This document shows, in pieces, positions 44,697 through 54,777 of a DNA stretch of 64,000 nucleotides. A model generated the notes under the pieces. That model was given only the letters and a program-made list of their open reading frames with translations. It was not told the DNA's origin and made no database searches. The stretch lies in assembly GCA_016714045.1 (NCBI GenBank), contig JADJNY010000015.1, forward strand, positions 372,001 through 436,000, read 5' to 3'. This DNA is from Planctomycetota bacterium (GTDB taxonomy: Bacteria; Planctomycetota; UBA1135; GCA-002686595). Position 1 is the first letter of the stretch. Each line of letters begins with the position of its first letter. The translations under genes were made by a program, and so were the position numbers.

Positions 44697-44724
44697 GTTA
44701 TCGGTGCCGTCGGGGGAGCGCGTT
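44697..44724 (-). promoter_or_regulatory. Sigma-28-like promoter of fliD
   Basis: Read on the minus strand: TAAC (44724-44721), 16 bases, then ACCGATAA (44704-44697). This is one base from GCCGATAA, with spacing one base off the TAAA-N15 consensus. Confidence 0.5.
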
Positions 44725-44865
44725 AGCGCGCGTTCGCGTCGGCGTTCGTCGTCGGGACGGACAAGGAAGGACTTTCCGGGTGCGCCTGGTCCGTTGTTGC
44801 CGACGTGCGCGTCGGCCGCGGGCTCGAGCGCTCGGACGGCCGCCCCGGGTGCGGCGAGAAACACA

Positions 44866-44892
44866 AAGGAGCTCCGATGAACGGAGCTCCTT
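44866..44892 (-). terminator. Terminator of the first flagellin gene
   Basis: AAGGAGCTCCG and CGGAGCTCCTT form an 11-bp stem with a 5-base loop, about 60 bases past the flagellin stop. In the minus direction it is followed by T-rich sequence (TGTGTTTCTC), a good intrinsic terminator separating flagellin from fliD. Confidence 0.75.
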
Positions 44893-44949
44893 CGAAAGAG
44901 CAACGGAGGCGGTGCGGACCGGCGCGTGTGCCGGTCCGCCCCACCGGCG

Positions 44950-45768
44950 TCAACCGAGCAGACGCAGTGCGAGCTGCGGCTGCACGTTGGCCTGCGACAG
45001 GACGGACACGGCCGCCTGCTGCAGGATCGAGTTGCGCGTCAGGTCGGCCGTCTCATGAGCCACGTCGACGTCGCGGATGCGGCTCTCGGCGGCCGAGAGG
45101 TTCTCGCGCGAGTTCTGGATCGACGCGAAGGCGCTCGTGAGGCGGTTCTGGGAGGCACCCAGGTTGCCGCGAGCGGTGTTGAGCGTGTCGATCGCGTCGT
45201 CGATGTCCGCGAGCGCGGAGCTCGCGTCATCCTGATCGGACACGTCGACGGCGTCGACGCCGAGCGTCGCCGTCGTCGTGTCTTCCAGCGCGACGTCGAT
45301 GACCTCGCCGTCGTTGATGCCGACCTGGATCGACGCCGTCGAGTTCGTGCCGTCGAGCAAATTGACGCCGTTGAACGACGTCGAGTCGGCGATACGGTCG
45401 AGCTCGGAGATGAGGGCTCCGACTTCCGTGTTGATCGTCGCGCGGTCGTCGTCGGACAGCGTGCCGTTCGAGGCCTGAACGGCCAGCTCGCGCATACGGC
45501 TCAAGATGTTGCTCGCCTCGCTCAGAGCGCCTTCGGCAGTCTGAACCAGCGAGATCCCGTCTTGCGCGTTGCGGCCGGCGGCGCCGAGCGAACGGATCTG
45601 CGAACGCATGCGTTCGCTGATGCCGAGGCCGGCGGCGTCGTCAGCCGCGGTGGCAACGCGCAAACCGCTGGACAACTTCGAGAAGTTGCCCTGCAAGCGT
45701 CCCGTGACGCCGCTCAAGTTGCGTTGAGCGGTCAGCGACGCGATGTTGGTGTTGACTCTCAGTCCCAT
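44950..45768 (-). CDS. fliC: Flagellin
   Basis: 272 aa from the ATG at 45768 (AAGGA eight bases upstream). The conserved D0/D1 ends are present: MGLRVNTNIASLTAQRNL and SSGLRVATAADDAAGLGISERM at the front, and SRENLSAAESRIRDVDVAHE then SVLSQANVQPQLALRLL at the end. The middle is short, with no D2/D3 insertion, as in a minimal flagellin. Secreted through the flagellar channel to form the filament. It is a paralogue of the next gene. Confidence 0.98.
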   Translation of the reverse strand: MGLRVNTNIASLTAQRNLSGVTGRLQGNFSKLSSGLRVATAADDAAGLGISERMRSQIRSLGAAGRNAQDGISLVQTAEGALSEASNILSRMRELAVQASNGTLSDDDRATINTEVGALISELDRIADSTSFNGVNLLDGTNSTASIQVGINDGEVIDVALEDTTTATLGVDAVDVSDQDDASSALADIDDAIDTLNTARGNLGASQNRLTSAFASIQNSRENLSAAESRIRDVDVAHETADLTRNSILQQAAVSVLSQANVQPQLALRLLG

Positions 45769-46366
45769 TGCTTCGTTCCTTGGTTGGTTGTGAGCACGCG
45801 GTGGTGGTCCGTCGGTCCTTCTCCTGTCGCTCCGGCGCAGGCTCGCTCGACCCGAAGGTGTGACCCTCCGAGTCGCAGGTGCTCTCGAGCTCCACGCCGG
45901 CGCAGTCCCGCCGGATGGCTTCGTTCGGGAGCCGCGCGCGGCACGCGCGCGACTCCTGGACGTCGAGGACGAGGGCGCGCGGGATCGGCACGAAACCCGC
46001 GCGCGAGTAGTCCTCGGTGTACCGCTCGCCAGAGCGCCAGCAGCTCGGCGCCTCCAGGGCAAGCGGTGATTCGTCGTTGTGAAAGATCGTCGCGGTGTGC
46101 GCGCGCCGCGCGGGCGCGTGCGACTCGAGCAGCGCGGACTTGCGCGGCGTCGAACGGGGTTGCACGTCCACCGTTCCTCGCGGCGCGGCCTGCGCGCGCG
46201 TCCGCTCCCGTTCTCTCGGGGGCGTGCGCGGCTCGGAACCGCTGTCGTTGTCAGTTCGTCGGCTTCGAGGCGTCGCAGTCGGCTCTCGCGCGTCGTTGGG
46301 AATGGGAGGACCACCTTGCGATGGCCCTCCCCCTCAGCGATCGGCACTAGAGGCCGAAGTCTCTGC
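45769..46366. other. 598-base spacer between two flagellin genes
   Basis: No gene that I can support; the Arg-rich frames here are noise. A hairpin (GGGAGG-CC with GG-CCTCCC, 46304-46331) lies just past the stop of the second flagellin and may act as its terminator. No T-run follows. The promoter of the first flagellin must lie near 45800-45900, but I find no clear sigma-28 or sigma-54 box. Confidence 0.5.
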
Positions 46367-47188
46367 TTATCCTTGGAGCAGTCGAAGGGCGATCTGCGGC
46401 TGAACGTTGGCCTGCTGGAGGACGCTCACCGCTGCCTGTTGCATGATGCTGTTGCGCGTGAGGTCCGCCGTTTCGCTCGCGACGTCCACGTCGCGGATGC
46501 GGCTTTCGGCGGCGCTCAAGTTCTCGCGCGCGTTCAGGATCGACGTGTAGGAGCTCGTCAGGCGGTTCTGAGCCGCACCGAGCGAACCTCGCGACGTGTT
46601 GACCGTGTCGATGGCGGTGTCGATGTCCGCGAGCGCGTCGCTCGCGTCCTGCGCCGTTCCAACGTCGACGGTGTCGACGCCGAGCGTGCCCGCCGTCGTG
46701 TCCTGCAGGGAGATGTCGATCGTCTCGCCGGAGTCGAGGCCCACCTGGATGGAGGCGGTGGTCGACGTCCCGTCGAGCAGAGCGATCCCGTTGAAATCCG
46801 TCGAGCTGGCGATGCGATCGAGCTCGCTCACCAGCGCGGTGACTTCCTGGTTGATCGTGTCGCGGTCGGTGTCCGACAGCGTGCCGTTCGCGGCCTGGAC
46901 CGCGAGTTCGCGCATGCGGCTCAGGATGTTGCTCGTTTCGTTGAGCGCTCCTTCCGCCGTCTGCACGAGGGAGATGCCGTCCTGCGCGTTGCGGGCCGCA
47001 GCTCCGTAGGAACGGATCTGCGAGCGCATGCGTTCTGAGATCGCGAGTCCGGCCGCGTCGTCTGCTGCGGTCGCGATTCTCAGGCCCGAGGACAGGCGAG
47101 AGTAGTTACCACCCAGACGGGTCGAAACCGTCGTCAGGTTTCGTTGTGCCGTAAGGGAGGCGATGTTGGTGTTGACTCGAAGGCCCAT
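46367..47188 (-). CDS. Flagellin (second copy)
   Basis: 273 aa, clearly paralogous to the flagellin at 44950-45768 (same N-terminus MGLRVNTNIASLTAQRNL and closely related C-terminus VLQQANVQPQIALRLLQG). The central part (about residues 140-200) is where they diverge most. A strong AAAGGAG site precedes the ATG at 47188. The two flagellins may build a filament of mixed or phase-dependent composition. Confidence 0.98.
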   Translation of the reverse strand: MGLRVNTNIASLTAQRNLTTVSTRLGGNYSRLSSGLRIATAADDAAGLAISERMRSQIRSYGAAARNAQDGISLVQTAEGALNETSNILSRMRELAVQAANGTLSDTDRDTINQEVTALVSELDRIASSTDFNGIALLDGTSTTASIQVGLDSGETIDISLQDTTAGTLGVDTVDVGTAQDASDALADIDTAIDTVNTSRGSLGAAQNRLTSSYTSILNARENLSAAESRIRDVDVASETADLTRNSIMQQAAVSVLQQANVQPQIALRLLQG

Positions 47189-47523
47189 TTGGCTCCTTTC
47201 GTACTCCGGTCTCTAGTTCGATTCGCTGATTGAGGTGTGAGCCAGAACACCGGACAGCTCTGGCTCGCGGTTGTTCTCGGAGCCTTCGCGCGGCGCATGA
47301 GTCCACTCGGTGCATTTCTCGCACGCTCGCGCACGCTCGGAAGAAACGTCGCGCGCGACGGGCTCGACGAGCCTGCGTCGCGAAAGCTCTTCGCGGTCGC
47401 GCTCGCGGCGTGCGCACCCAACGGGCGCGACCTGGAAGCTCCTTCCGATTCGCGCTCGGTTCATTGGAGGCGAGGACTTGGCGCCGGAACGCGCTTCGTG
47501 GCACCAGCGGAACTCACGCACCT

Positions 47524-47637
47524 GCGCACTCGCGCCCCGCACGTCGCGACTCCATACGCAGGCAGCCGGATCAGCAGCCCGCGCACTCGCGACCCGCGCG
47601 TCGCGGCTCCGTACGCAGGGCGTCGGATCAGCCGCGC
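47524..47637. repeat. Two copies of a 57-bp repeat at the 3' end of the VOC gene
   Basis: Copies start at 47524 and 47581; they share GCGCACTCGCG, then CCGC(A/G)CGTCGCG, then TACGCAGG and CGGATCAGC. On the minus strand each unit carries TGATCCG, and in the second copy that TGA is the stop codon of the VOC gene (47628-47630). The rest of 47189-47523 has no gene and should contain the flagellin promoter. Confidence 0.65.
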
Positions 47638-48053
47638 GCGGCGCGCGCCAACCAGACGTAGCCGTCGCGATCGACAACACGCGCTTCGCGCACGCCGTCC
47701 GCCGCGACCTGGCTCGCGGTCAACACCCCGTGGCCCGTCTGACGCGCACGCTGCTCGAGCGCGTCGGGGTCGAGGCCGCGGACGACGAGCTCGATCCCCG
47801 CGCCACGGCGCACGACGAGGCCCGCGAGCTCGCGCATGACTGTGTTCGCGCACGCCGCGTCCGCGATGAGGGTCCACTCCGCGCCGGAGCGCCGGACGAT
47901 CGCGCGCCCTGGCTCGGCGAGCTCGACCTCGGCACCGAGGACCTCGCGCGCGAACCGCAGGGCGTCGTCGAGGACGCGCACCTGGAGACGGAGCTCGGGC
48001 CCGGGGCGCCGCGCCCCCTGCGCTCCGTCGATGGCTCCCGGTTCCGTCGTCAT
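47628..48053 (-). CDS. VOC-superfamily (glyoxalase-like) protein
   Basis: 141 aa from the ATG at 48053 with AGGGAA upstream. Two beta-alpha-beta-beta-beta units: LQVRVLDDALRFAREVLGAEVEL, then ATV-like strands, and a closing DRDGYVWLARA typical of glyoxalase/bleomycin-resistance proteins. The metal-ligand His/Glu set is not clear (few His), so it may lack enzyme activity. It sits alone between flagellin and the sigma-54 activator. Confidence 0.7.
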   Translation of the reverse strand: MTTEPGAIDGAQGARRPGPELRLQVRVLDDALRFAREVLGAEVELAEPGRAIVRRSGAEWTLIADAACANTVMRELAGLVVRRGAGIELVVRGLDPDALEQRARQTGHGVLTASQVAADGVREARVVDRDGYVWLARAARG

Positions 48054-48314
48054 GGCTTCCCTGCCGTCCGTCCATGTGTAGTGGAGGCGCTGGACTTTCG
48101 CCAGGGCTTGGGCCGCGCTCCGCGGAGCCCTCGACTCGGTCCGCGCCTGGCGCGCTCGTCGACGTCGCGCTCGAACCACGTGCGCCCGCCGCGCGGCTCG
48201 AGCGGCCGCAGACGTCGTGCTCGTGCCTCGTGTCACCCAAAGTGCTCCTCAGGCGCACTTCGACGCGGCGCTCGAGCCTCGTATCGCTCGTCGCGCGTCT
48301 CTAGAATCCGCCGC

Positions 48315-49709
<1,395 letters not shown>

Positions 49710-49889
49710 GCGCGCTCCACGGAGGCGACGACCGCCTCGGCACCAGACTGCGTCGCCCCCCTCCGCTGCGCTCGCGCGGATCGCTCCTCACCGTCGCGCG
49801 CCCGGCGTGGGCCGACGAACGCATCCGACTCGAACGCGCCGCGCTCGCGGCGTCGTCCCAGCCCGCGGGGCCGCGCCTCGCGCCCGAAC

Positions 49890-52580
49890 ATGATCCGTCT
49901 CTTCACGCTCCCGTTCGCGATCGCCGCGGCGCTCGCGCTCCACGCTCCCGCACAACGTCCCGTTCCACAGGGCTTCCGCTACTGGGATCCCGGCTTCGAG
50001 GGCCGCTTCGAAGATCCGGCCCTGAACCGGCTGGAGCTCGCGTCGGACGGGACGACGCTGCGCGGGACGTTGCACGCGCTCCGCGACTGGACGGTCGAAG
50101 CGACGCTGCGCGGTGACGAGCTCGTCGGTCGCGCGCGCGCCGGCCTCGCGGACGAGGAGTTCCGCGCGCGGCAAGCGCAGGACCAGGTGCTCGTGACGAT
50201 CTCCGGCCAGGAGTACGCGCTCTCGCGCACGACGGAGCCCGACCCCGTGATCGCGGACTTGGGTCCCGTGCAGCCCGACCCCGAGCGGCGCTGGACGCTC
50301 GCGGTCTACCTCGGCGGCGACAACGACCTCGAGCTCGGCGCGATGCTCGACCTGGAGGAGCTGCGCTCCGCGATGCCCGAGAAGGGCGTCGAGGTGATCG
50401 TGCTGCTCGATCGCGCGAAGGGGTACTTGGAGGAGAAGGACGGCTGGACGGACGCGCACGTCTTCCGCGTGCAGCACGGATCGGAAGGCGTTCCGATCTT
50501 GAAGGCGCTCGGCGAGATCGACACGGGCGACCAGCGCACGCTCGCGGGGTTCCTGCTGGGCGCGTTCCGCACGTTCCCGGCGCAGCGCAACGCCGCCGTG
50601 ATCTGGAACCACGGCGGGGGGTGGACGGGCATCGTGCAGGACGAGGACGTGCCCGGACAACCGGGCAAGCTCGACATGTTGAACCACCTCGACGTGCGCA
50701 TCGCGCTGCGCACGGCGCTGTGGCACGCGGGGAGGATGCAGCTCGACCTCCTCGCGTTCGACGCGTGCTTGATGGGCGAACTCGACGTCGCGCTGAACGT
50801 CCGCGAGTACGCGAACGTGCTCGTGTCCTCGGAGGCGAACGTCCCGGGGCGCGGCTTCCCCTACCAACGCGTGCTCCCGCTCCTCGCGGACGCAGCGAAG
50901 ACGCCCCCGGACGTCGCGCGCGGGATCGTCGATGCGTTCGCGGAGTCGTACGAGGAGCTCCGCCACCCCGCGACGACGCTGAGCGCGGTCGACCTCGGGC
51001 GCGTCGACGCCGTCGCGCAGGCGCTCGACGCGTTCGGCGCCGCGTGCCTCCCCTCCGTCGACAAGCACTGGCCCGCGATCGCGCGCGCGCTCTACTACGG
51101 CGAGGCGTACGAGCCGCGCACGAAGCGCGAGGCGCAGGGAGTCTTCGGGAGCCGCGACCTGCTCGACGTGCTCCACCGCATGCGCAACGGGATGCAGCCG
51201 TTCCCGGCGGCGAAGGAGCTCGCGGCGCTCGAGGCCGAGCTCGCGCGCTACGTGCTCGCGTCGCGCGCCGGCGACGCGCGGCGGCTGTCGCACGGCGTCT
51301 CGATCTACGCGCCGTACCGCGGCGACCAGTGGATGCCGATGCACGAGACGACGCCGCTCGGCGGCGCGAGCCGCTGGACCGAGCTCGTCCGCCGCGTGCA
51401 CGCGAAGGCAGCCGAGCACGCGAAGGAACCCGTGCTCTTCGCGAACGTGAAGGTGCACGGACACGGCGGCAAGGAGGGCGCGCCCGTGCGCCCGTTCGAC
51501 GGCAGCAGGCTCACGTTCTCGATGGCGGGCCGGTCCGTCGTCGCGATCGAGCAGTGGGATTGCGTGCGCGACGGCCCGGGCGTCGCCGTGTTGCGCAAGA
51601 ACTGGGTGCCCGACCCCGCGTGGATGGCGCGCGCGAACCAGGGCGCGTCCGACGAGGCCGACCTGTTCATGCCGGTCTTCGCGGACGGAAAGAACGAGCT
51701 CGGGATCGAGCTGACGGGCCTGCAGTACCTCGTCACGAACGACGAACTCGCCGTCCGAGCGACGCTGGACGCCACGGCGCCCGCGATCGACGCGCCGATC
51801 GTCGCGCGTGCGCACATGCACGCGCCGGGGGCGACGGAGGACGTGCTCGTCGAAGTGCACTTCGACCGCGCGCTGTGGCACGCGGGCGAGGTGATCGAGC
51901 TCCCCAAGCCCGGCTCCGCGACCGCGCCGCGCACCGTCGAGCCGACCCCGGAGCACGTGTTTCGCTTCCTGATCGACACGATCGGCGACGACGGCGCCGA
52001 GGACGTCGTCGAGACGCCCGAGGTCGCGTGGAAGAAGGGCCTCGGGCTGATCCTCGACCGCGACGAGCCCGGCGAATACGAGAGCTTCCTCCACGCGCAC
52101 ACGATGGACGGCCGCGACTACGGGACGCGCGTCGCCTACGCGCTCGAGGCGAACCCCGACCTCGACGAGTGGGTCGCGAGCTGGAAGGACTGGTCGCCCA
52201 AGCGCATGCCCGCGACCTGGAACCGCGAGATCGCGACGGGGCCGGGCCAGTGGATCGACGGAGGATCGACGAGCAAGATCCTCGCGTCGCCCGAGTACGC
52301 GCCGGGCATCTTCGACGTCGACACGGCGTGGGGCCCGAAGGAAGCGCGCGAGACGATGCGCCAACTCTGGATCTTCGACCCGCGCGGGATCCCGAACCTG
52401 CGCATCGTCACGCCGGTCGAGGGCGATCGGAAGCTCTGTTGGTACGGTCCCGCGCGCTTCGGCGCCGACGGAGACCGATCGTGGGTCGCGATGAAGGCGA
52501 TCAACTTGGGCGGCTTCGTGCTGCGGTGGAAACTCTCCATCCTGGACTCGCTCCTCGTGCCGACGCCGGAACCGAAGTAG
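49890..52580 (+). CDS. Secreted clostripain-family (C11) cysteine peptidase
   Basis: 896 aa. Signal peptide (LFTLPFAIAAALALHAPA). The C11 catalytic pieces are His in IWNHGGGW and Cys in LAFDACLMGELDVA, preceded by the conserved AVYLGGDNDLE. A large C-terminal beta-rich region follows (about residues 500-896), probably for substrate or surface binding. It cleaves after Arg or Lys in most relatives; here specificity is unknown. The stop codon lies in the first unit of a 46-bp tandem array. Confidence 0.88.
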   Translation: MIRLFTLPFAIAAALALHAPAQRPVPQGFRYWDPGFEGRFEDPALNRLELASDGTTLRGTLHALRDWTVEATLRGDELVGRARAGLADEEFRARQAQDQVLVTISGQEYALSRTTEPDPVIADLGPVQPDPERRWTLAVYLGGDNDLELGAMLDLEELRSAMPEKGVEVIVLLDRAKGYLEEKDGWTDAHVFRVQHGSEGVPILKALGEIDTGDQRTLAGFLLGAFRTFPAQRNAAVIWNHGGGWTGIVQDEDVPGQPGKLDMLNHLDVRIALRTALWHAGRMQLDLLAFDACLMGELDVALNVREYANVLVSSEANVPGRGFPYQRVLPLLADAAKTPPDVARGIVDAFAESYEELRHPATTLSAVDLGRVDAVAQALDAFGAACLPSVDKHWPAIARALYYGEAYEPRTKREAQGVFGSRDLLDVLHRMRNGMQPFPAAKELAALEAELARYVLASRAGDARRLSHGVSIYAPYRGDQWMPMHETTPLGGASRWTELVRRVHAKAAEHAKEPVLFANVKVHGHGGKEGAPVRPFDGSRLTFSMAGRSVVAIEQWDCVRDGPGVAVLRKNWVPDPAWMARANQGASDEADLFMPVFADGKNELGIELTGLQYLVTNDELAVRATLDATAPAIDAPIVARAHMHAPGATEDVLVEVHFDRALWHAGEVIELPKPGSATAPRTVEPTPEHVFRFLIDTIGDDGAEDVVETPEVAWKKGLGLILDRDEPGEYESFLHAHTMDGRDYGTRVAYALEANPDLDEWVASWKDWSPKRMPATWNREIATGPGQWIDGGSTSKILASPEYAPGIFDVDTAWGPKEARETMRQLWIFDPRGIPNLRIVTPVEGDRKLCWYGPARFGADGDRSWVAMKAINLGGFVLRWKLSILDSLLVPTPEPK

Positions 52581-52894
52581 CGCGCGGAGTCCTCCGCTCG
52601 ATCGTCCGCCTCGGCAGCCGAAGTAGCGCGGGGAGACCTTCGCTCAGAGGTCCACCTCGGCGGCCGAAGTAGCACGCGGAGTCCTCCGCTCGATCGTCCG
52701 CCTCGGCAGCCGAAGTAGCGCGGGGAGACCTTCGCTCAGAGGTCCACCTCGGCGGCCGAAGTAGCGCGCGGAGTCCTCCGCTCGAACGTCCGCCTCGGCG
52801 GCCGAAGTAGCGCGCGGAGTCCTCCGCTCGATGGTCCACCTCGGCGGCCGAAGTAGCGCGGGGAGACCTTCGCTCAAAGGTCCGCCTCGGCGCT
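52573..52894. repeat. Seven tandem 46-bp units starting at the C11 peptidase stop codon
   Basis: Units begin CGAAGTAG and come in two forms, ordered A B A B A A B. Form A contains GCGGAG-TC-CTCCGC, a perfect 6-bp hairpin. Form B contains GCGGGG then CTTCGC, pairing with two G-U wobbles. The array is 322 bases. The period is not a multiple of three, so it is non-coding. The first unit supplies the TAG stop of the peptidase gene. There are no spacers, so it is not CRISPR. Confidence 0.9.
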
Positions 52895-53155
52895 CGGACC
52901 CGGCCGCTCGAGGCGGCGACGGGGACCGGGGCGTCGACACGGGCGATCGGGGCGGCCCGCTCCGGACCTCGGCCCATGCGCCAGGCAGCCGCCCCCGAGC
53001 CCGCACACCCATATAAGGAGGAAACCCGCCTCCTCGCCTCCCGCCCCCACCACAGCGGGAAGACTCTTCCGGAATCGGCTTCCGGACCCTCAAGCCGAAA
53101 CGCGTTCCTGCCGAGAGGGTGCATGGAAAGGGCTTCCCGCCGAGCCCGGAACACC
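52895..53155. other. Leader of the flagellar-linked operon
   Basis: No gene. A short hairpin (AGGAGG 53016-53021 with CCTCCT 53029-53034) and two copies of CTTCCGGA near 53070-53095 are seen. An AT-rich CATATAAG patch at about 53010-53017 could be part of a promoter for the operon starting at 53156. Confidence 0.4.
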
Positions 53156-53809
53156 ATGCACACCACACTCCACGCGCACGACGCCTTCGGACCGAACGCC
53201 GCCACGCCCGACCTGCACGCCGAGCTCGTCGACGGGCTGCGCACGCCGCTCGCCGCGCTGCGCGCGTCGCTCGAGACGCTCGCGCACCGCTTCGAGCCGA
53301 AGGACCCGCGCGAGTCGCAGGTCGCCGGATCGCTCGCGCAGGTCGTGCGCCTGCAGCACAACCTGCAGACGATCCTCGACGCACGCCAGCCGGTCGCGCT
53401 CCGTCCGCTGCCGTGCACGCTGCAGGAGATCGCGTCGAGCGCGGTGAACGCGCTCGTGCCCGAGCTGCGTCAGCGCGTGCTCGTCGCCGTCGAAGGCGCC
53501 GACGCCCGCATCGTGGTCGATGGGCCGCTCGTGTCGCGCGCCCTGACGCGCCTCCTCGAATGCGGCCTCGACCAGAGCGCCGAGCCCGCCCTGCTGCGCG
53601 TCCGCGCGCAGAGCGGTCGCGCGACGTTCAGCGTCCTCCACCGCCGGTGCGACACGCCCGCGGGCTCGATCGAAGCGCTCGCCCTCCACGTGGCGGAGCG
53701 CGACGCAGCTCGCATGGGCGGAAACTTCCACTCGCGATCGACCGCCGAACACGCGGGCGTCTTCGAACTCGGCTTCGCGCTCGCCGTCGCCGGCGAGGAG
53801 GCCGCGTGA
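53156..53809 (+). CDS. Histidine-kinase-like protein lacking the phosphoacceptor His
   Basis: 217 aa from the ATG at 53156. The dimerisation helix reads DGLRTPLAALRASLETLAHR (residues 26-45), where an active kinase has HELRTPL. Asp26 stands at the His position and Gly27 at the Glu position. The second half has weak ATPase-domain traces without clear N or G boxes. It therefore probably binds another kinase or receiver rather than autophosphorylating. Its stop overlaps the next start (TGATG), so the two products are made together. Open the operon: first of at least 12 coupled genes ending in fliG. Confidence 0.65.
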   Translation: MHTTLHAHDAFGPNAATPDLHAELVDGLRTPLAALRASLETLAHRFEPKDPRESQVAGSLAQVVRLQHNLQTILDARQPVALRPLPCTLQEIASSAVNALVPELRQRVLVAVEGADARIVVDGPLVSRALTRLLECGLDQSAEPALLRVRAQSGRATFSVLHRRCDTPAGSIEALALHVAERDAARMGGNFHSRSTAEHAGVFELGFALAVAGEEAA

Positions 53810-54774
53810 TGAAGCGCGCCCTGCGAGTCCTGGTCGTCGACACCGAGGAGACGATCCTCTCGGCCGTCGCGGCGGTGCTCCGCCGTCGCGGACACGAAGT
53901 CGTCACCGCGATCTCCGCGGAGACCGCGGTCGGCCTGGGCACGCCCGACGTGCTCGTCACGGCGCTCCAGCTCGGCAAGCAGAGCGGCCTCGAGCTCGTC
54001 GAGGCGCTCCACGCGTCCGGCGCGCGCCCACAGGTCGTGTTCCTGACCGCGGAGCCCTCCCTCGAGGACTGCCGGAGCGCGCTGCGCCTCGGCGCGGTCG
54101 AGTTCCTGGTCAAGCCGTTCCGGCTCGAAGAGCTGGTCCGCGCGGTCGAGCTCCCCGCTCGCGCCTCGGTGCGCACGACGGGCTTCGAACGCAACTACCC
54201 GTCGACGGCCGCCTGCGTCGAGACCGCCGCGCGCGACCTCGCCGCGTACGCGCTGCGCTGCGGCTTCTCGCCCACGACGCGCGCCCGCATCGCGAGCGTC
54301 ACCGCGGAGCTCGTCGACAACGCGCGCCGCCACGCCTACGTGCACTCGCGCGGCCGCATCCAGGTCGAAGCGAGCTTCGAAGAGCGCGAGCTCGTGCTGC
54401 GCGTCTCCGACGAAGGCCTCGGCTTCGATCCCGCGACCGCGCAGCGCGCGCGCAATGCGCCGGCGCAGCAGCAGGGCCTCGCGCGCGCCGCCGCGCTCTC
54501 CGAGGACCTCGCGATCGACACGCGCCCCGGCGCCGGCACGCGCGCGACGGCGCGCTTCGCGAGCTACCGCGTCGACTTCGACGAGGACGGCTCCGTCGAC
54601 CTCTCCGAACACGACTTCTTCACGCCCGATCTCGCGCGGCGCGTCCTCCACGCGCTGAAGAAGGACGAGACCGCGGGCCTCTTCCGCTTGTCCCCCGCGC
54701 TCGCGGTGTCCGTCGGTCGGCTCCTCGCCGGTCCGGCGCTCCCGAGCCTCGCGAGCGAGTCCGTCCGGAGCTGA
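53809..54774 (+). CDS. Degenerate receiver fused to an HATPase_c (RsbW-like) domain
   Basis: 321 aa. The N-terminal receiver-like domain (LRVLVVDTEETILSAVAAVL) has Ala52 where the phosphorylated Asp should be, keeps Lys102 in FLVKPFR, and so is a pseudo-receiver. The second domain has an N box (ELVDNARRHAY, Asn171) and G1 box (DEGLGFDP, Asp201) of GHKL ATPases, of the anti-sigma serine-kinase type. A C-terminal segment (about residues 265-321) is extra. It may phosphorylate a Ser/Thr partner or bind ATP while the receiver holds a protein. It is coupled by overlap to the degenerate kinase gene. Confidence 0.7.
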   Translation: MKRALRVLVVDTEETILSAVAAVLRRRGHEVVTAISAETAVGLGTPDVLVTALQLGKQSGLELVEALHASGARPQVVFLTAEPSLEDCRSALRLGAVEFLVKPFRLEELVRAVELPARASVRTTGFERNYPSTAACVETAARDLAAYALRCGFSPTTRARIASVTAELVDNARRHAYVHSRGRIQVEASFEERELVLRVSDEGLGFDPATAQRARNAPAQQQGLARAAALSEDLAIDTRPGAGTRATARFASYRVDFDEDGSVDLSEHDFFTPDLARRVLHALKKDETAGLFRLSPALAVSVGRLLAGPALPSLASESVRS

Positions 54775-54777
54775 TCC

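Noticed and set aside
52573..52894. CRISPR array
   Set aside because: Repeats directly abut with no spacers, differ in sequence, and no cas genes are present.
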